In this document: positions 5,902 through 14,212 of the stretch, in pieces
Layout of the letters: every line of letters begins with the position of its first letter
Numbering within the stretch: the first letter of the stretch is position 1
IMG/VR virus record: IMGVR_UViG_3300042879_004080
Location: 1 to 32,093 of that record
DNA length: 32,093 nucleotides
Source: a virus
Direction: 5' to 3' (one strand)
Notes under the pieces: model-generated
The model's input: only the letters and a program-made list of their open reading frames with translations
Databases searched by the model: none
What the model was told of the DNA's origin: nothing
Translations under genes and position numbers: made by a program

Positions 5902-8255
5902 GTGAACTTCACCTCGATGTCGCCGCCCACCTGGTTGTCCGTGACGCCCGCTAGGCGGTAGCCCACCCAGCCGCGGACGTCCCCGCCCGCCTCGGCAATG
6001 TCAAAGTTGATCAGCCGCGCCCGCAGCACGAAATCCCCGGTGGCGGGCGCGCCTCCGGTGCCGGTGTAGGTGCCGTAAAGATTCTTGTTGGCGGTGACCT
6101 GCACATTGCCGTCCACCAGCCGGCGCAGGATCTGCACGCCGAAGATGTGGGGCGTGAGCGCCTGAGTGAGCAGGACGCGGTGGTCCAGCATGGCGATCTG
6201 GTTGTAATCCGCCGCGGAAAGGTTCAGCCCTTGGTCGGTTGGGCTGCTCACCTGGGCAAGGTTGGCCGCGTCCACCACGATGCGCCACTGGGCGTCCGTG
6301 TCCGCCAGCATCTGCAGGACGAGGCCGAACTGCACCTCCAGCGTGCGGCCCACGCGCAGCTGCTCGCCGTTGACGGGCACGCGGAACAGCTCCACCTCGT
6401 AGGGCACGGGGAACCAGGTGGTCTTACCGTACTCCTGCCGCACCTGATAGATCCGGCCGCCCTCATAGGCCACGGCGCCGCCTGGGGGCACGCTCTGGCC
6501 GGGGATGTAGCCCATGGGCGCCAGCTCCACGCCACCGCTGTACAGCCACACGCCGGCCGCCGTGGGCGCGGTGGCGATCGGGCTGTTTTGGGCGGTCTCG
6601 TGCCGGGCGCGCAGCAGGCTGGGCCCGCGGCGGGGCAGTTTGGCGGCCTCGATCCCTTTCCCGCCCCAGGCGCCGTCCACGTCGGCAAAGAGCACGGCGG
6701 CCCGCTCGGAGACCTTGATGGTCAGCGGCGTGGTGTTTACGGCCGCCTGATTGATGACGCCCACGTTGTTGGGCAGCACGTTTTCCAGATCTCCTAGGCG
6801 GGTGCCCAGGCTGTTGAGCGTGTCCTGGAGGTCGATAATCTGCGCGATGGTGTGGGTGTGGGCCAAGAAAGCGGAGGTGGGCCCGGCGCTGGAGATCATC
6901 ACGGCCCAGCCGGCGGTGGGCACGGTGCCGGTCACCTTGGTGACGGTAATGCTCTGGCTGGTGGCGGTCTGGATGGTGTAGTCGCTCTCGTTGCCCAGCA
7001 GGTAGCCGTTGGAGATGTTTTCCCGCACGGTGACGTGGATGGCCTCCGTGCCCAGGTTGTGCGCCACCGTCCACGGGCCGGCGCCGGTGACGACGGCGGT
7101 GTAGGACTGGATGCCGGTGATGACCTGATCGGTGGTGAAAGGGATGTAGTTGACCGGCTGGGGCGGGTTGAGCCAGTTAATCCTCTGGGCGGCGGCCAAG
7201 CCGGTCCACGCGCCATCGGCCTGCACGGTCATGTTCTGCTGGAACAGGGTGACGTATTTTACATTCGGCGTGGCAATCGTGCCGTAGTTGATGCCCACCT
7301 CGCACGTCAGCGGGTGGGTCACCTCAAAGCTGTCCCGCAGGCTGGCCAGCATGCCCTGGGTGTTCAGATCCAGGTCAAACGTCAGATCGCCCTGCAGGCT
7401 TTCGGGCACCACCACGGTGAGGAGATTTTGCGCCGTCCCGCCAAGGTCGCCGGCAAACTCGATGTCGGCCGTGTTGTTGCGCGGGTTGGTGACGAGGAAG
7501 GTCTCCGCGCTGCCCTTAGTGGTGACGCCAGCGATCAGCGCGGCCTGAATCTCGGCGGCGCCGTCCTCCCGGTCCAGCAGCTGGGTGCGGGCGGTGCCCT
7601 TGTAGATCTGAAAGGCGCCGTCAAACTGGGGCGGCACGTAGAGGCGCTGCACCTCGTTGACCTTCACGCCGGTGGCGGCATCGGAGTAGCCGGTGACCAC
7701 GCGGGTGATGGTGGGCGCGGGCGGGACGATCAGGGAAAACGCGCTGGTGTAGGCCAGCGGGCTCTGCATGGGCCGAAGCTCCTGCACGAACTGGTCCGCG
7801 CGGGAGTAGCTGGTGACGCGGACAAAGCTCTCCGGCTCCAGCCGGTTTTCCGCAATGGTGATGCCGCTGGTGGCGGTCCACGCGGAGGTGCGGGAGACGA
7901 TGTAGCTGTCCCGGTCCAACGCCACCGTCCAGCCGGTGGCCGGGGTGGCCATGGCGTTGAGCACGGCGGCCACGCTGGCGGCGGAAGATCCGATGGTGAC
8001 GACCCCGCTGGTGACGCCGCCCACCACCAGCTTGAAAGTTCCGCTGGTGGGGGCCACGTCGATCGGGCCGTAGGAGAGCCGGGCGTAGGAAAGGGTGGGC
8101 CGGGTGACGACGGTGACGTTGTCGGCCGTCTCGGTCAGCCGCACGACCAGGGCGAAATCGTCCCCCTGCACCACCTTGGGCAGCTCGATCGATCCGGGCT
8201 CGATGCTGTAGCTGGCGGTCTTGGTGGAAAGGTTGCCGAAAAGGAACGTGGCCAT
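5898..8255 (-). CDS. Large tail fibre / baseplate protein, 785 aa
   Basis: Residues 1-40 contain KVVQGDDFALVVRL (QGDD at 30-33), the opening of a beta-sandwich module that recurs in the next two gene products. The middle is long and beta-rich. A segment near the centre reads AFLAHTHTIAQIIDLQDTL followed by GTRLGDLENVL, the His-containing collar and coiled-coil trimer style typical of phage fibres. The C-terminal third (NVQVTANKNLYGTYTGTGG ... FVLRARLINFD) could be a folded tip. It is probably a trimeric fibre or fibre-anchoring protein. The gene has uniformly high GC, unlike the modular neighbours. The stop overlaps the next start (ATGA). Confidence 0.6.
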   Translation of the reverse strand: MATFLFGNLSTKTASYSIEPGSIELPKVVQGDDFALVVRLTETADNVTVVTRPTLSYARLSYGPIDVAPTSGTFKLVVGGVTSGVVTIGSSAASVAAVLNAMATPATGWTVALDRDSYIVSRTSAWTATSGITIAENRLEPESFVRVTSYSRADQFVQELRPMQSPLAYTSAFSLIVPPAPTITRVVTGYSDAATGVKVNEVQRLYVPPQFDGAFQIYKGTARTQLLDREDGAAEIQAALIAGVTTKGSAETFLVTNPRNNTADIEFAGDLGGTAQNLLTVVVPESLQGDLTFDLDLNTQGMLASLRDSFEVTHPLTCEVGINYGTIATPNVKYVTLFQQNMTVQADGAWTGLAAAQRINWLNPPQPVNYIPFTTDQVITGIQSYTAVVTGAGPWTVAHNLGTEAIHVTVRENISNGYLLGNESDYTIQTATSQSITVTKVTGTVPTAGWAVMISSAGPTSAFLAHTHTIAQIIDLQDTLNSLGTRLGDLENVLPNNVGVINQAAVNTTPLTIKVSERAAVLFADVDGAWGGKGIEAAKLPRRGPSLLRARHETAQNSPIATAPTAAGVWLYSGGVELAPMGYIPGQSVPPGGAVAYEGGRIYQVRQEYGKTTWFPVPYEVELFRVPVNGEQLRVGRTLEVQFGLVLQMLADTDAQWRIVVDAANLAQVSSPTDQGLNLSAADYNQIAMLDHRVLLTQALTPHIFGVQILRRLVDGNVQVTANKNLYGTYTGTGGAPATGDFVLRARLINFDIAEAGGDVRGWVGYRLAGVTDNQVGGDIEVKFT

Positions 8256-8281
8256 GGGTTCTCGCCTAAAGGGATGTCAAA

Positions 8282-8497
8282 TCAGCTTTTCGGCTGGGCC
8301 ACGTCGCCGATGAAGTTTTTATCCTGGGGCGGATCGGAGGCCAGCAGGCCGGGAAAAAAGGAGGGCTGAAACTGGAACGGCAGGGTGATGGAAAACCACG
8401 GGCCGGGCTCACCCAGAAACACCAGCCCCTGCGAGCGCAGGCGGCGGTTAATCTCCCTCACCTTTTCCTTGCGGCGGGCGGATTTGTCCAGGCTCAT
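8282..8497 (-). CDS. Small hypothetical protein, 71 aa
   Basis: ATG overlaps the preceding stop (ATGA). A basic N-terminus (MSLDKSARRKEKVREINRRL) is followed by a Phe/Pro-rich segment (FLGEPGPWFSITLPFQFQP). It ends 26 bases before the start of the 785-aa tail protein. Function unknown; it may be a small accessory to the neighbouring tail-tip proteins. Confidence 0.5.
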   Translation of the reverse strand: MSLDKSARRKEKVREINRRLRSQGLVFLGEPGPWFSITLPFQFQPSFFPGLLASDPPQDKNFIGDVAQPKS

Positions 8498-9522
8498 ACG
8501 GCGTAGAAGATCCCGCCCAGCTTGGTCTGCTGGAACAGGTCCAGCATGGCCTGCGAAAAATCGTTGTTTTGGGACAGGATCTCCCCGATCTGCAGGTTGA
8601 GCAGGCCAGCCGCCAAGGGCGTCACAAACGTGATCCGGGGCAGCTCCTGCCGGGGCCGGATCCGCTGGCCGGCGTGCGCCAGGTTCCAGTGGGTGTAGTA
8701 ACGCACAAAGATGTTCCAGCCACCGCGCACCAGCGTGTCGTCCGGAAAGGCCGGGGACAGGGCGTAGACGGTGGCCAAGAGCACCTGGTCAAACGGCAGA
8801 TCCGCAAAGCGCTGGGAAAGGAAGCTCTCCAGCGTGGGCGGCAGCGGGGCCACAAACTTGGCCTGCGCCGTCACCATGGGCTGCTCGTCCTCCGGCACCA
8901 GAAAGGTGGGGTTGGCGGAAAGAATCGATCCGTCCACCACCGCGCCTACGGTGACCTCGTTGGCCAAGGCCACGCGTGGCTGGGTGAGCACGATGTCGCA
9001 AGCGCGCAGGTAGCGCTCCGTCTCCGCCTGCGGTCCCAGCAGGTCAGGGTTGGCATCGGCCACGCCGCGGATCCGGAAAAACTCCGGCACGGGCTCAAAG
9101 CTGGCCCTTACCTCCCCCGTGTCCGCGTTGCCGGCGGCCGATCCCTCCGGGGCCGCATCCGCGCCGATCGCCCGCCAGCGCAGCTCCACGGATGCCTGCT
9201 CGTCCAGAAACACCTTCACCCGCTGCTCCGCGGAAGGCTGCGGCTTTTTGGCCGCCCTGGCCTCGGCCTTCAGCCGCTCCTGCACTGCGGGCGGGGTGCT
9301 GGAAAAGGGCATGGTGATGGCCGCCGGCTGGCCGTTGACCAGCCCGGGATTGACCGTGGCGGTCCAGTACCCGCCGGCGGGGTGAGTTTTCAGTTCCACC
9401 CACTGTGGGCGGATCTGCCAGGGGTGGGCCCGGCCGGGCGCCTGCTCCTCCGCCACGCGGATGGGATACATGGCGGCCGCGCGGGCAGCCAGCTCGTTGT
9501 GGCGGCGGGCGGGAAAAAACAT
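8494..9522 (-). CDS. Tail-tip / baseplate protein, 342 aa
   Basis: The start MFFPARRHNELAARAAA at 9522 is chosen because it overlaps the upstream stop; an in-frame extension to 10038 would be out-of-frame reading of the 195-aa gene. It has a proline- and tryptophan-containing start (HPWQIRPQWVELKTHP), a basic coiled segment (RLKAEARAAKKPQPSAEQR), a beta-rich middle and a C-terminal helix-rich part (LNLQIGEILSQNNDFSQAMLDL). No family is recognised. Its place suggests a structural role in the baseplate. Confidence 0.55.
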   Translation of the reverse strand: MFFPARRHNELAARAAAMYPIRVAEEQAPGRAHPWQIRPQWVELKTHPAGGYWTATVNPGLVNGQPAAITMPFSSTPPAVQERLKAEARAAKKPQPSAEQRVKVFLDEQASVELRWRAIGADAAPEGSAAGNADTGEVRASFEPVPEFFRIRGVADANPDLLGPQAETERYLRACDIVLTQPRVALANEVTVGAVVDGSILSANPTFLVPEDEQPMVTAQAKFVAPLPPTLESFLSQRFADLPFDQVLLATVYALSPAFPDDTLVRGGWNIFVRYYTHWNLAHAGQRIRPRQELPRITFVTPLAAGLLNLQIGEILSQNNDFSQAMLDLFQQTKLGGIFYAV

Positions 9523-10109
9523 CAGCCGGGCCAGTAGATGACGCGCGGGCGGCCGTTGTCTGTAAACGCGCGCGCCTGCAGGTTGTGCAGGGTAAACTGG
9601 ATGAACTGCCCGCCCCGGGTGAACGCCAGCGGGATGTGGCCCCTGATGCCTCCCTCCCCGCTGACGTCGGCCGTGCCGGTGCGCAACAGCTCGTTGGGCC
9701 GCTTGGTGGTGATAAGCACCTTTTCCAGGTTCTGCGCGCTGGTAAAGGTGACCTCCGCCACCACCAAGATCGGCCGGTCCGTTGGAAGGCGGGCGGCCGG
9801 GTGGGGCACGCCGTCCCCGTCCACCAGCGGCTTTTCGCCTTGCTGCGTCTGAATCAGCGGCAAGCGGCCGTTCACGTAGCCCTCCCGCACACTGTAAAAA
9901 TTGGCGCCGGCCTGGTTGACCTGCAGCGGCGTGACGATGCTGGGCGGCCGCTGCACCAGCGTGACGTGCTGGCCGTTGCCAGTCTGATGGATGTGGACGC
10001 GGTCGTCCTGAGAAAGCAGCTTTTGCGCGTCCAGCCACTCCGTCAGCCGGCTGTAGCGGGTGCGAATCTCGTCCCCCGGCTGGGCCATCAGCTCCTTGGG
10101 GACGGCCAT
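9522..10109 (-). CDS. Tail-tip protein, 195 aa
   Basis: Begins MAVPKELMAQPGDEIRTRYSRLTEW, a helical lead, followed by a beta-rich region (LPTDRPILVVAEVTFTSAQ; GGQFIQFTLHNLQARAF). It ends in a TGATG overlap with the next gene, sharing the A of its stop. The gene lies between two other tail-tip candidates and probably encodes a small baseplate component. No family was recognised. Confidence 0.5.
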   Translation of the reverse strand: MAVPKELMAQPGDEIRTRYSRLTEWLDAQKLLSQDDRVHIHQTGNGQHVTLVQRPPSIVTPLQVNQAGANFYSVREGYVNGRLPLIQTQQGEKPLVDGDGVPHPAARLPTDRPILVVAEVTFTSAQNLEKVLITTKRPNELLRTGTADVSGEGGIRGHIPLAFTRGGQFIQFTLHNLQARAFTDNGRPRVIYWPG

Positions 10110-10112
10110 GGC

Positions 10113-10904
10113 TTACACCTGTCCGGGCGTGCTGGTCACCTCGTACAGGCCCTCGGCCACGCCGGAGGTGTCCAACAGCACATACTCCTGCACCACGCGG
10201 TAGGCGTTGCCCTCGCGGCTGGTGGCGGGCATCTGCATCATCCAGCGGCGGGGAATTTGCCTACCGTCCGAGCCGATGGGCCCCGAAGGCGTGGGATAGC
10301 CGGCGGGCAGCCTGGCCACGATTTTGCCGGCCTTTTCATAGATGCTTTGACTTAGCCCGTTCACAAAATAGGTGTGGCGCAGGGTCATGTTCACCTCCTT
10401 GTAGCGGGTGACGCCGAACATGGGGTTGCGCACCTGCGTGCCGGAGCCCAGCCCGCCGCCGCTGGTGGGCGTGTAGAACGGCGGCCACTTGGCAAAGCCG
10501 TCCGGGGTGAAGTATCCGCCGAAATCCACGGACAGCTTGTCGATGCGGGGATGCAGCTCAATCGGGTGACTTTCGTAGCTGGTAAACATCTCAAACGTGC
10601 CCGAGACGCCCTGCAGGGTCTCCACCAGGCCGGGGGCCTGTTGCGCATCCACCTGCGCCTGATAGTCCACGGACTGCTCGTACATCCCATCGGCCAGCTT
10701 CTGGTTGCTGACGCTGGTGGGGCGATAGCCGGCGATTTCCTCCGGCTTTTCCAGATCCGCGGCGGAGGTCGTCTGCAGGAAATATTTTTTGCGCAGGGTC
10801 TTTTTGCCGGTGTTTTCAATGCCCAGCGCCTCGCCGGCCATGCCGATGCGCGTGCCGGAAATTTCAGTGGAGCCGGAGCCGGACGAAGAGGAGCCGCGGG
10901 CCAT
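10113..10904 (-). CDS. Tail-tip structural protein, 263 aa
   Basis: First gene after the tape measure. It begins with a Ser/Gly-rich stretch (MARGSSSSGSGSTE) and continues with LRKKYFLQTTSAADLEKPEEI, a helical segment and a beta-rich core (YKEVNMTLRHTYFVNG; NAYRVVQEYVLLDTSGVAEGLYEVTS). The position corresponds to distal-tail or hub proteins in other siphoviruses, but I see no definite Dit or Tal motif. It is probably a virion protein at the tail tip. Confidence 0.5.
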   Translation of the reverse strand: MARGSSSSGSGSTEISGTRIGMAGEALGIENTGKKTLRKKYFLQTTSAADLEKPEEIAGYRPTSVSNQKLADGMYEQSVDYQAQVDAQQAPGLVETLQGVSGTFEMFTSYESHPIELHPRIDKLSVDFGGYFTPDGFAKWPPFYTPTSGGGLGSGTQVRNPMFGVTRYKEVNMTLRHTYFVNGLSQSIYEKAGKIVARLPAGYPTPSGPIGSDGRQIPRRWMMQMPATSREGNAYRVVQEYVLLDTSGVAEGLYEVTSTPGQV

Positions 10905-10906
10905 GG

Positions 10907-12184
10907 CTAGCTGAACCTCCCGGCGGCATTGATCAGCGCGTCCAGCTTGCCGATCACGGTGGCAATCTTCCCGTCAATGCCCTGCACTGTGGTGTTTTTC
11001 ACGGTGTCCTGCAAGGCGGCCGGTGTCAGACCGCCACCGGCGCCTTGGAAGCGGTTAATCAGGGCCTCCCGGGGGTCGAAGTCGGGCGCGTTGCCGCGCA
11101 GCCGGTTCATCTCCTGCAGGCGCTCGCGGCGGGCCTCCTCAAAGGCTTTGGATCCCGGCGTGGCGTCGCGGATGCGCTCGGCCTCGCGGATCAGTTTTCT
11201 GTTTTCGGAGCGGGCGTCGTTGATTTCCTCCTGCTGGTCCAGCTCCTGCATTTTTTCCATGGCGGCGGCCCAGCGCTTGGCGCTGTCCTCCTTGGCCTTG
11301 GCTTCCCGGTCGTACTGTTCCATCCGGGCCTCGGTGTTTCGCACGGTTTGTGCCGTCACGGCTTTCTCAATATCGCTCCGGCCCAGCAGGGCATCGGCAA
11401 TCTTGCGGCTGGATTCCTCCATCAAGTCGGCGCGACCGGCGGAGTCTAGGTTGGGGTTAAAACGGGCCTGTGCGGCCAGCAAGGCCGCCTGCACAAAATC
11501 CTGGTATCTTTCAATCGCCTTGGAAAGCAGGGGCACCACCGCGCCCAATCCAAGGGTGATCTGATTCTGGAAGGTTTTGATCGCATCGGACGCCCGGCTG
11601 AGGGCCGCGATCGTCTCATCACTCCAAACCCCCATCGCCTGGCCGTTGGCCTGAATGGCTTCCGGCCCCATGCGGAGTGTCTCCATTAGCGTGGAGGCCC
11701 CCCGTCCGGCCAGGGCAGAAGCCACGGCAAAATCTTCCATGCCGAGCGATCCCGAGGAAACAGCCCGGGACAGCGCAAAAAACAGATCCTGCGGACTCAT
11801 CCCCATCAGCTCCTGCGTGGAAAGGCCGATTTTTGCAAACGAGTCCTGCAGCTTTTCATTTCCACCGATGGCTTCCCCGGCGTTGCGTGCCAGCTTGTTC
11901 ATCGCAGCCGCCACATCCTCCACCGATCCACCGGACAAACTGGCGGCGTTGCCGATCTCCTGGATGGCGCTGGCGGCCACGCCGAAGCGGTTGGCCAGGT
12001 CCTGCAGCTGGTCGCCTTGGTCAATGGCCTTGGAAATGCCGGCTCCGATGGCCGCAAAGCTAAAAGATCCGGCCAGCACCCCGGTCAGGCGATTGCCAAA
12101 CTTCCCGACGGCATTTTCCATTGCCGCCAGGCCGGTCTGAAAACCGGACCGGTCCAGCCCCACTTTGACGTTTAAATCGGCCAT
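10907..12184 (-). CDS. Tape-measure protein (short)
   Basis: A 425-aa protein starting MADLNVKVGLDRSGFQTGL, the standard opening of small tape measures. Residues about 30-70 contain the Gly/Ala-rich helix GNRLTGVLAGSFSFAAIGAG, then LANRFGVAASAIQEIGNAASLSGGS typical of the family. A hydrophobic part (TLGLGAVVPLLSKAIERY, near 210-230) and a long charged coiled-coil region (about 265-375) follow. Tape measures set tail length; by the usual rule of about 0.15 nm per residue, a tail of roughly 60 nm follows. It is unusually short compared with many siphoviral tape measures. The next gene starts two bases after its stop. Confidence 0.85.
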   Translation of the reverse strand: MADLNVKVGLDRSGFQTGLAAMENAVGKFGNRLTGVLAGSFSFAAIGAGISKAIDQGDQLQDLANRFGVAASAIQEIGNAASLSGGSVEDVAAAMNKLARNAGEAIGGNEKLQDSFAKIGLSTQELMGMSPQDLFFALSRAVSSGSLGMEDFAVASALAGRGASTLMETLRMGPEAIQANGQAMGVWSDETIAALSRASDAIKTFQNQITLGLGAVVPLLSKAIERYQDFVQAALLAAQARFNPNLDSAGRADLMEESSRKIADALLGRSDIEKAVTAQTVRNTEARMEQYDREAKAKEDSAKRWAAAMEKMQELDQQEEINDARSENRKLIREAERIRDATPGSKAFEEARRERLQEMNRLRGNAPDFDPREALINRFQGAGGGLTPAALQDTVKNTTVQGIDGKIATVIGKLDALINAAGRFS

Positions 12185-12190
12185 AATTCC

Positions 12191-13003
12191 TTACCTCGCC
12201 TTGCTGAGCGCGATCCGGATCGCGTTCGTCATCTTGCCCCTCTGGATGTCAAGGGCGCGCTGGATCTGGCCGGGGTTAAGGCACTTGTCGATCCACGGCA
12301 CGTTGTTCGTCATCCGCACATACTGGCTGGAGCCGCTCCCACCGGTGGCGTCATAGACGTTGCCCAAGTTCCCCTTGCGGGCGTGGCGCGTGACCCACCC
12401 GGGAATCCCGCGCCATCCGCCCAGCTGCTGGGCACAGCTGGCCCAGCCGGCCTTAGCCGTGCCCACGCGCTGGCTGATTTGCTTCACATAACTCCGCGCC
12501 GCCTGCGGATTGGTGACGGCCAGCTTGGTGAAGGTGTTGCTGGGCACCTTGCGGCGCGCGCCATGTCTCGACCTTGCGTGCTCCTGTCCTCCGTCAAAAC
12601 GTCCAACGTCCGTGGTGAAGTAGGGCTCAATCCGCAGGCCGTGCAGCAGCTCCCGCGCCTTGTCGTGTTGGCCCGTCCGCACCAGTCGCACAAAGGCCGC
12701 CTCCGCCTGCGGCGCGCTTTTCACGCGTGGCAGATCAAAACTTCCGTCACTGTTTTTTACCCTGCCTGCCACTTGGGGCACATCGTCATAGACGCGTCCG
12801 ATTTCCGTGGTCACCGCTCCCTCGCCCTGTTTGCGCGCCTCTGCGCCGGACCCAAACGGCTGGGTCTGGTGCGCCAAGTTCACGGCCACCAGACGCGCTT
12901 GCCGCAAGATGGCTTCCGCAAAACTCATTTTCATGGCCAGCGCGTAGCGCCGCAGGGATGCGGAAAAAGCCCGGTCATCCACGGTCACCTTGATGTCGTT
13001 CAT
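12191..13003 (-). CDS. Minor tail / tail morphogenesis protein, 270 aa
   Basis: The start MNDIKVTVDDRAFSASLRRY is chosen for its ATGA overlap; an in-frame upstream extension would be out-of-frame reading of the preceding gene. The first 60 residues (helix with AILRQARLVAVNLAHQTQP) resemble the beginning of gp10/gpZ-like minor tail proteins. The rest is basic, with many Arg, Lys, Gln and Ser (GARRKVPSNTFTK; GTAKAGWASCAQQLGGWRG; TRHARKGNLGNVYD). It lies next to the tape measure, so a role in tail assembly or connector maturation is likely. No catalytic motif is seen. Confidence 0.5.
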   Translation of the reverse strand: MNDIKVTVDDRAFSASLRRYALAMKMSFAEAILRQARLVAVNLAHQTQPFGSGAEARKQGEGAVTTEIGRVYDDVPQVAGRVKNSDGSFDLPRVKSAPQAEAAFVRLVRTGQHDKARELLHGLRIEPYFTTDVGRFDGGQEHARSRHGARRKVPSNTFTKLAVTNPQAARSYVKQISQRVGTAKAGWASCAQQLGGWRGIPGWVTRHARKGNLGNVYDATGGSGSSQYVRMTNNVPWIDKCLNPGQIQRALDIQRGKMTNAIRIALSKAR

Positions 13004-13569
13004 TTTCCAGCCGCCCTTCTGGCTTTCACTTTCTCGATCGCCAGCATCTCCCCCTCGCTCAGCAGATCCACGCTGCATCCCTTCTGCATCGCAAACGCCA
13101 CATGGTACCAGTACGCCTGGCCGACGGGCAGGTTCCAGGCCGTCTCCGCACTCCAGCCGGTGGATCCGCAGATGCCGCTGACGATCGCCAGCGCCCATGG
13201 CAGGCCCACCGCTTCCCTAGCCCCTGGCGTGCGCTTCTCCTCCTGCCGCCACAACTGAGGCAGGGCATTAAAATCCTCTAGGTAGGCGCGGAACTTGGCC
13301 GTCTCGATTAGGAATTTACAGTTCCAGGTCCGCATCCAGTCCAAAATTAAACTTCTTCCGGAAAGGTCCGGCAGGCGCGGAAACGGCGTGGTGCACACCG
13401 CCACGGCCAGCCGCAAATCCTTGGCCGTGGGAAAACTGCCGCCCAGAAAATACGGGCTGCCGGCGATTTCCAGATTGAGCAGGTGCCAGAGGGACAGAGG
13501 CAACAGCCGGCGACGCAGTACGACGTGGTCGTCCCGGTTGAGGAAACTTTCGGCGAAGGGGCGGTTCAC
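13000..13569 (-). CDS. Protein at the tail assembly chaperone position, 189 aa
   Basis: A GTG-started protein (VNRPFAESFLNRDD) without an obvious ribosome site. It is helical and hydrophobic, with FRAYLEDFNALPQLWRQEE and a C-terminal segment LPVGQAYWYHVAFAMQKG followed by LLSEGEMLAIEKVKARRAA. Its place before the tape-measure gene corresponds to the tail assembly chaperone (lambda gpG/GT). I searched the upstream gene end for a canonical slippery heptamer in frame and did not find a convincing one, so a lambda-style frameshift product is not supported. The stop overlaps the next ATG (ATGA). Confidence 0.45.
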   Translation of the reverse strand: MNRPFAESFLNRDDHVVLRRRLLPLSLWHLLNLEIAGSPYFLGGSFPTAKDLRLAVAVCTTPFPRLPDLSGRSLILDWMRTWNCKFLIETAKFRAYLEDFNALPQLWRQEEKRTPGAREAVGLPWALAIVSGICGSTGWSAETAWNLPVGQAYWYHVAFAMQKGCSVDLLSEGEMLAIEKVKARRAAGK

Positions 13570-13589
13570 GCCGGCGGTACGCCGCCGGC
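13570..13589 (-). other. Stem-loop exactly filling the gap between two tail genes
   Basis: An 8-bp stem (GCCGGCGG/CCGCCGGC) with a 4-nt loop occupies all 20 bases between the TAG at 13590 and the GTG at 13569. The downstream gene has no Shine-Dalgarno site because the hairpin takes its place, so the structure may regulate initiation or allow reinitiation after the upstream stop. No T-run follows, so it is not a classical terminator. Confidence 0.5.
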
Positions 13590-13910
13590 CTAGCCCAGCG
13601 AGCTGTCGGGGTTGTAGACGCCGGTGACGGAAACCTTCACCACGTCACCCACCGTTTTGGTCAGGTTCTCGGAGGTCTTGGTGAAAGTCTGCCCGGCCAC
13701 CTCAAACGTGGCTGACACGCTTACCCCGCTGCTGATCCCCTCGAGGGAGACATTGTAGCGCGGGTTGTAGTAAGTGGTGACGGTGGGAGCGGTGTTGGCC
13801 GTGCCCGGATCAATGATGATCTCATCCTGCTCTCCCGTGATCGTCAGGCTGACGAGCTCCTCAATTCCGGTGATGCTGGGCGGGGTGTTTCCAAATCCTT
13901 TAAATGGCAT
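13590..13910 (-). CDS. Small beta-rich protein, possible tail tube protein, 106 aa
   Basis: Starts MPFKGFGNTPPSITGIEELV and consists mainly of predicted strands (SLTITGEQDEIIID, YYNPRYNVSLEGISSGVSVSATFEVAG, GDVVKVSVTGVYNPDSSLG). Tail tube proteins of siphoviruses are beta-rich and lie before the chaperone and tape measure, which fits this position, though 106 aa is short. A 20-nt hairpin separates its TAG from the next start. No family is recognised with confidence. Confidence 0.5.
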   Translation of the reverse strand: MPFKGFGNTPPSITGIEELVSLTITGEQDEIIIDPGTANTAPTVTTYYNPRYNVSLEGISSGVSVSATFEVAGQTFTKTSENLTKTVGDVVKVSVTGVYNPDSSLG

Positions 13911-13920
13911 GGCGGCTCCT

Positions 13921-14187
13921 TTAGGCGATGGTGCTGAAGGTGACGGCCGTGGTGGTCAGGCGGGCAAAATCCGTGTTGGAGCAGCGCAGCTCTTTGCGGA
14001 ACGCGGTGGCCCCGGAAACGGTGGGCAGGGTCAGGGTGTCGGGAAGGGTTTCGGTGACGGTCTCGATGCGGCGGTATTTCTTGAAATGTTTGACGACCGT
14101 GCCGTCCTCGCCGGTCACAAATACGTAGTCGTCCGTGTTATTGACGTTCTGGCTGATGCCAGCCGTCACTCCGTAGGTCATCGCCAT
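13921..14187 (-). CDS. Small structural protein of the tail, 88 aa
   Basis: Starts MAMTYGVTAGISQNVNNTDDYVF and is rich in Thr, Val and Ser with alternating strand-like segments (TGEDGTVVKHFKKYRRIETVTET, LPTVSGATAFRKELRCSN). The composition and place suggest a virion component near the tail tube or connector. It is too short for a classical lambda gpV-type tube protein. No family is recognised. It and the next gene may together fill the tube role. Confidence 0.55.
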   Translation of the reverse strand: MAMTYGVTAGISQNVNNTDDYVFVTGEDGTVVKHFKKYRRIETVTETLPDTLTLPTVSGATAFRKELRCSNTDFARLTTTAVTFSTIA

Positions 14188-14212
14188 ATAGTCGCTCTCC
14201 CGCTGTCAACCC

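Noticed and set aside
6852-8369. 505-codon open frame on the plus strand
   Set aside because: It is antisense to the 785-aa tail protein, has the Gly/His/Arg/Ala-rich composition of a GC-rich shadow frame and shows no domain.
9523-10038. Extended 514-aa form of the 342-aa tail protein
   Set aside because: The added 172 residues are an Arg/Gly/Pro/Ala-rich shadow of the 195-aa gene; the ATG at 9522 overlaps the upstream stop.
13590-13640. Lambda G/GT-like programmed frameshift between the 106-aa and 189-aa genes
   Set aside because: The -1 frame is open for some codons before the stop, but no convincing in-frame slippery heptamer is present.
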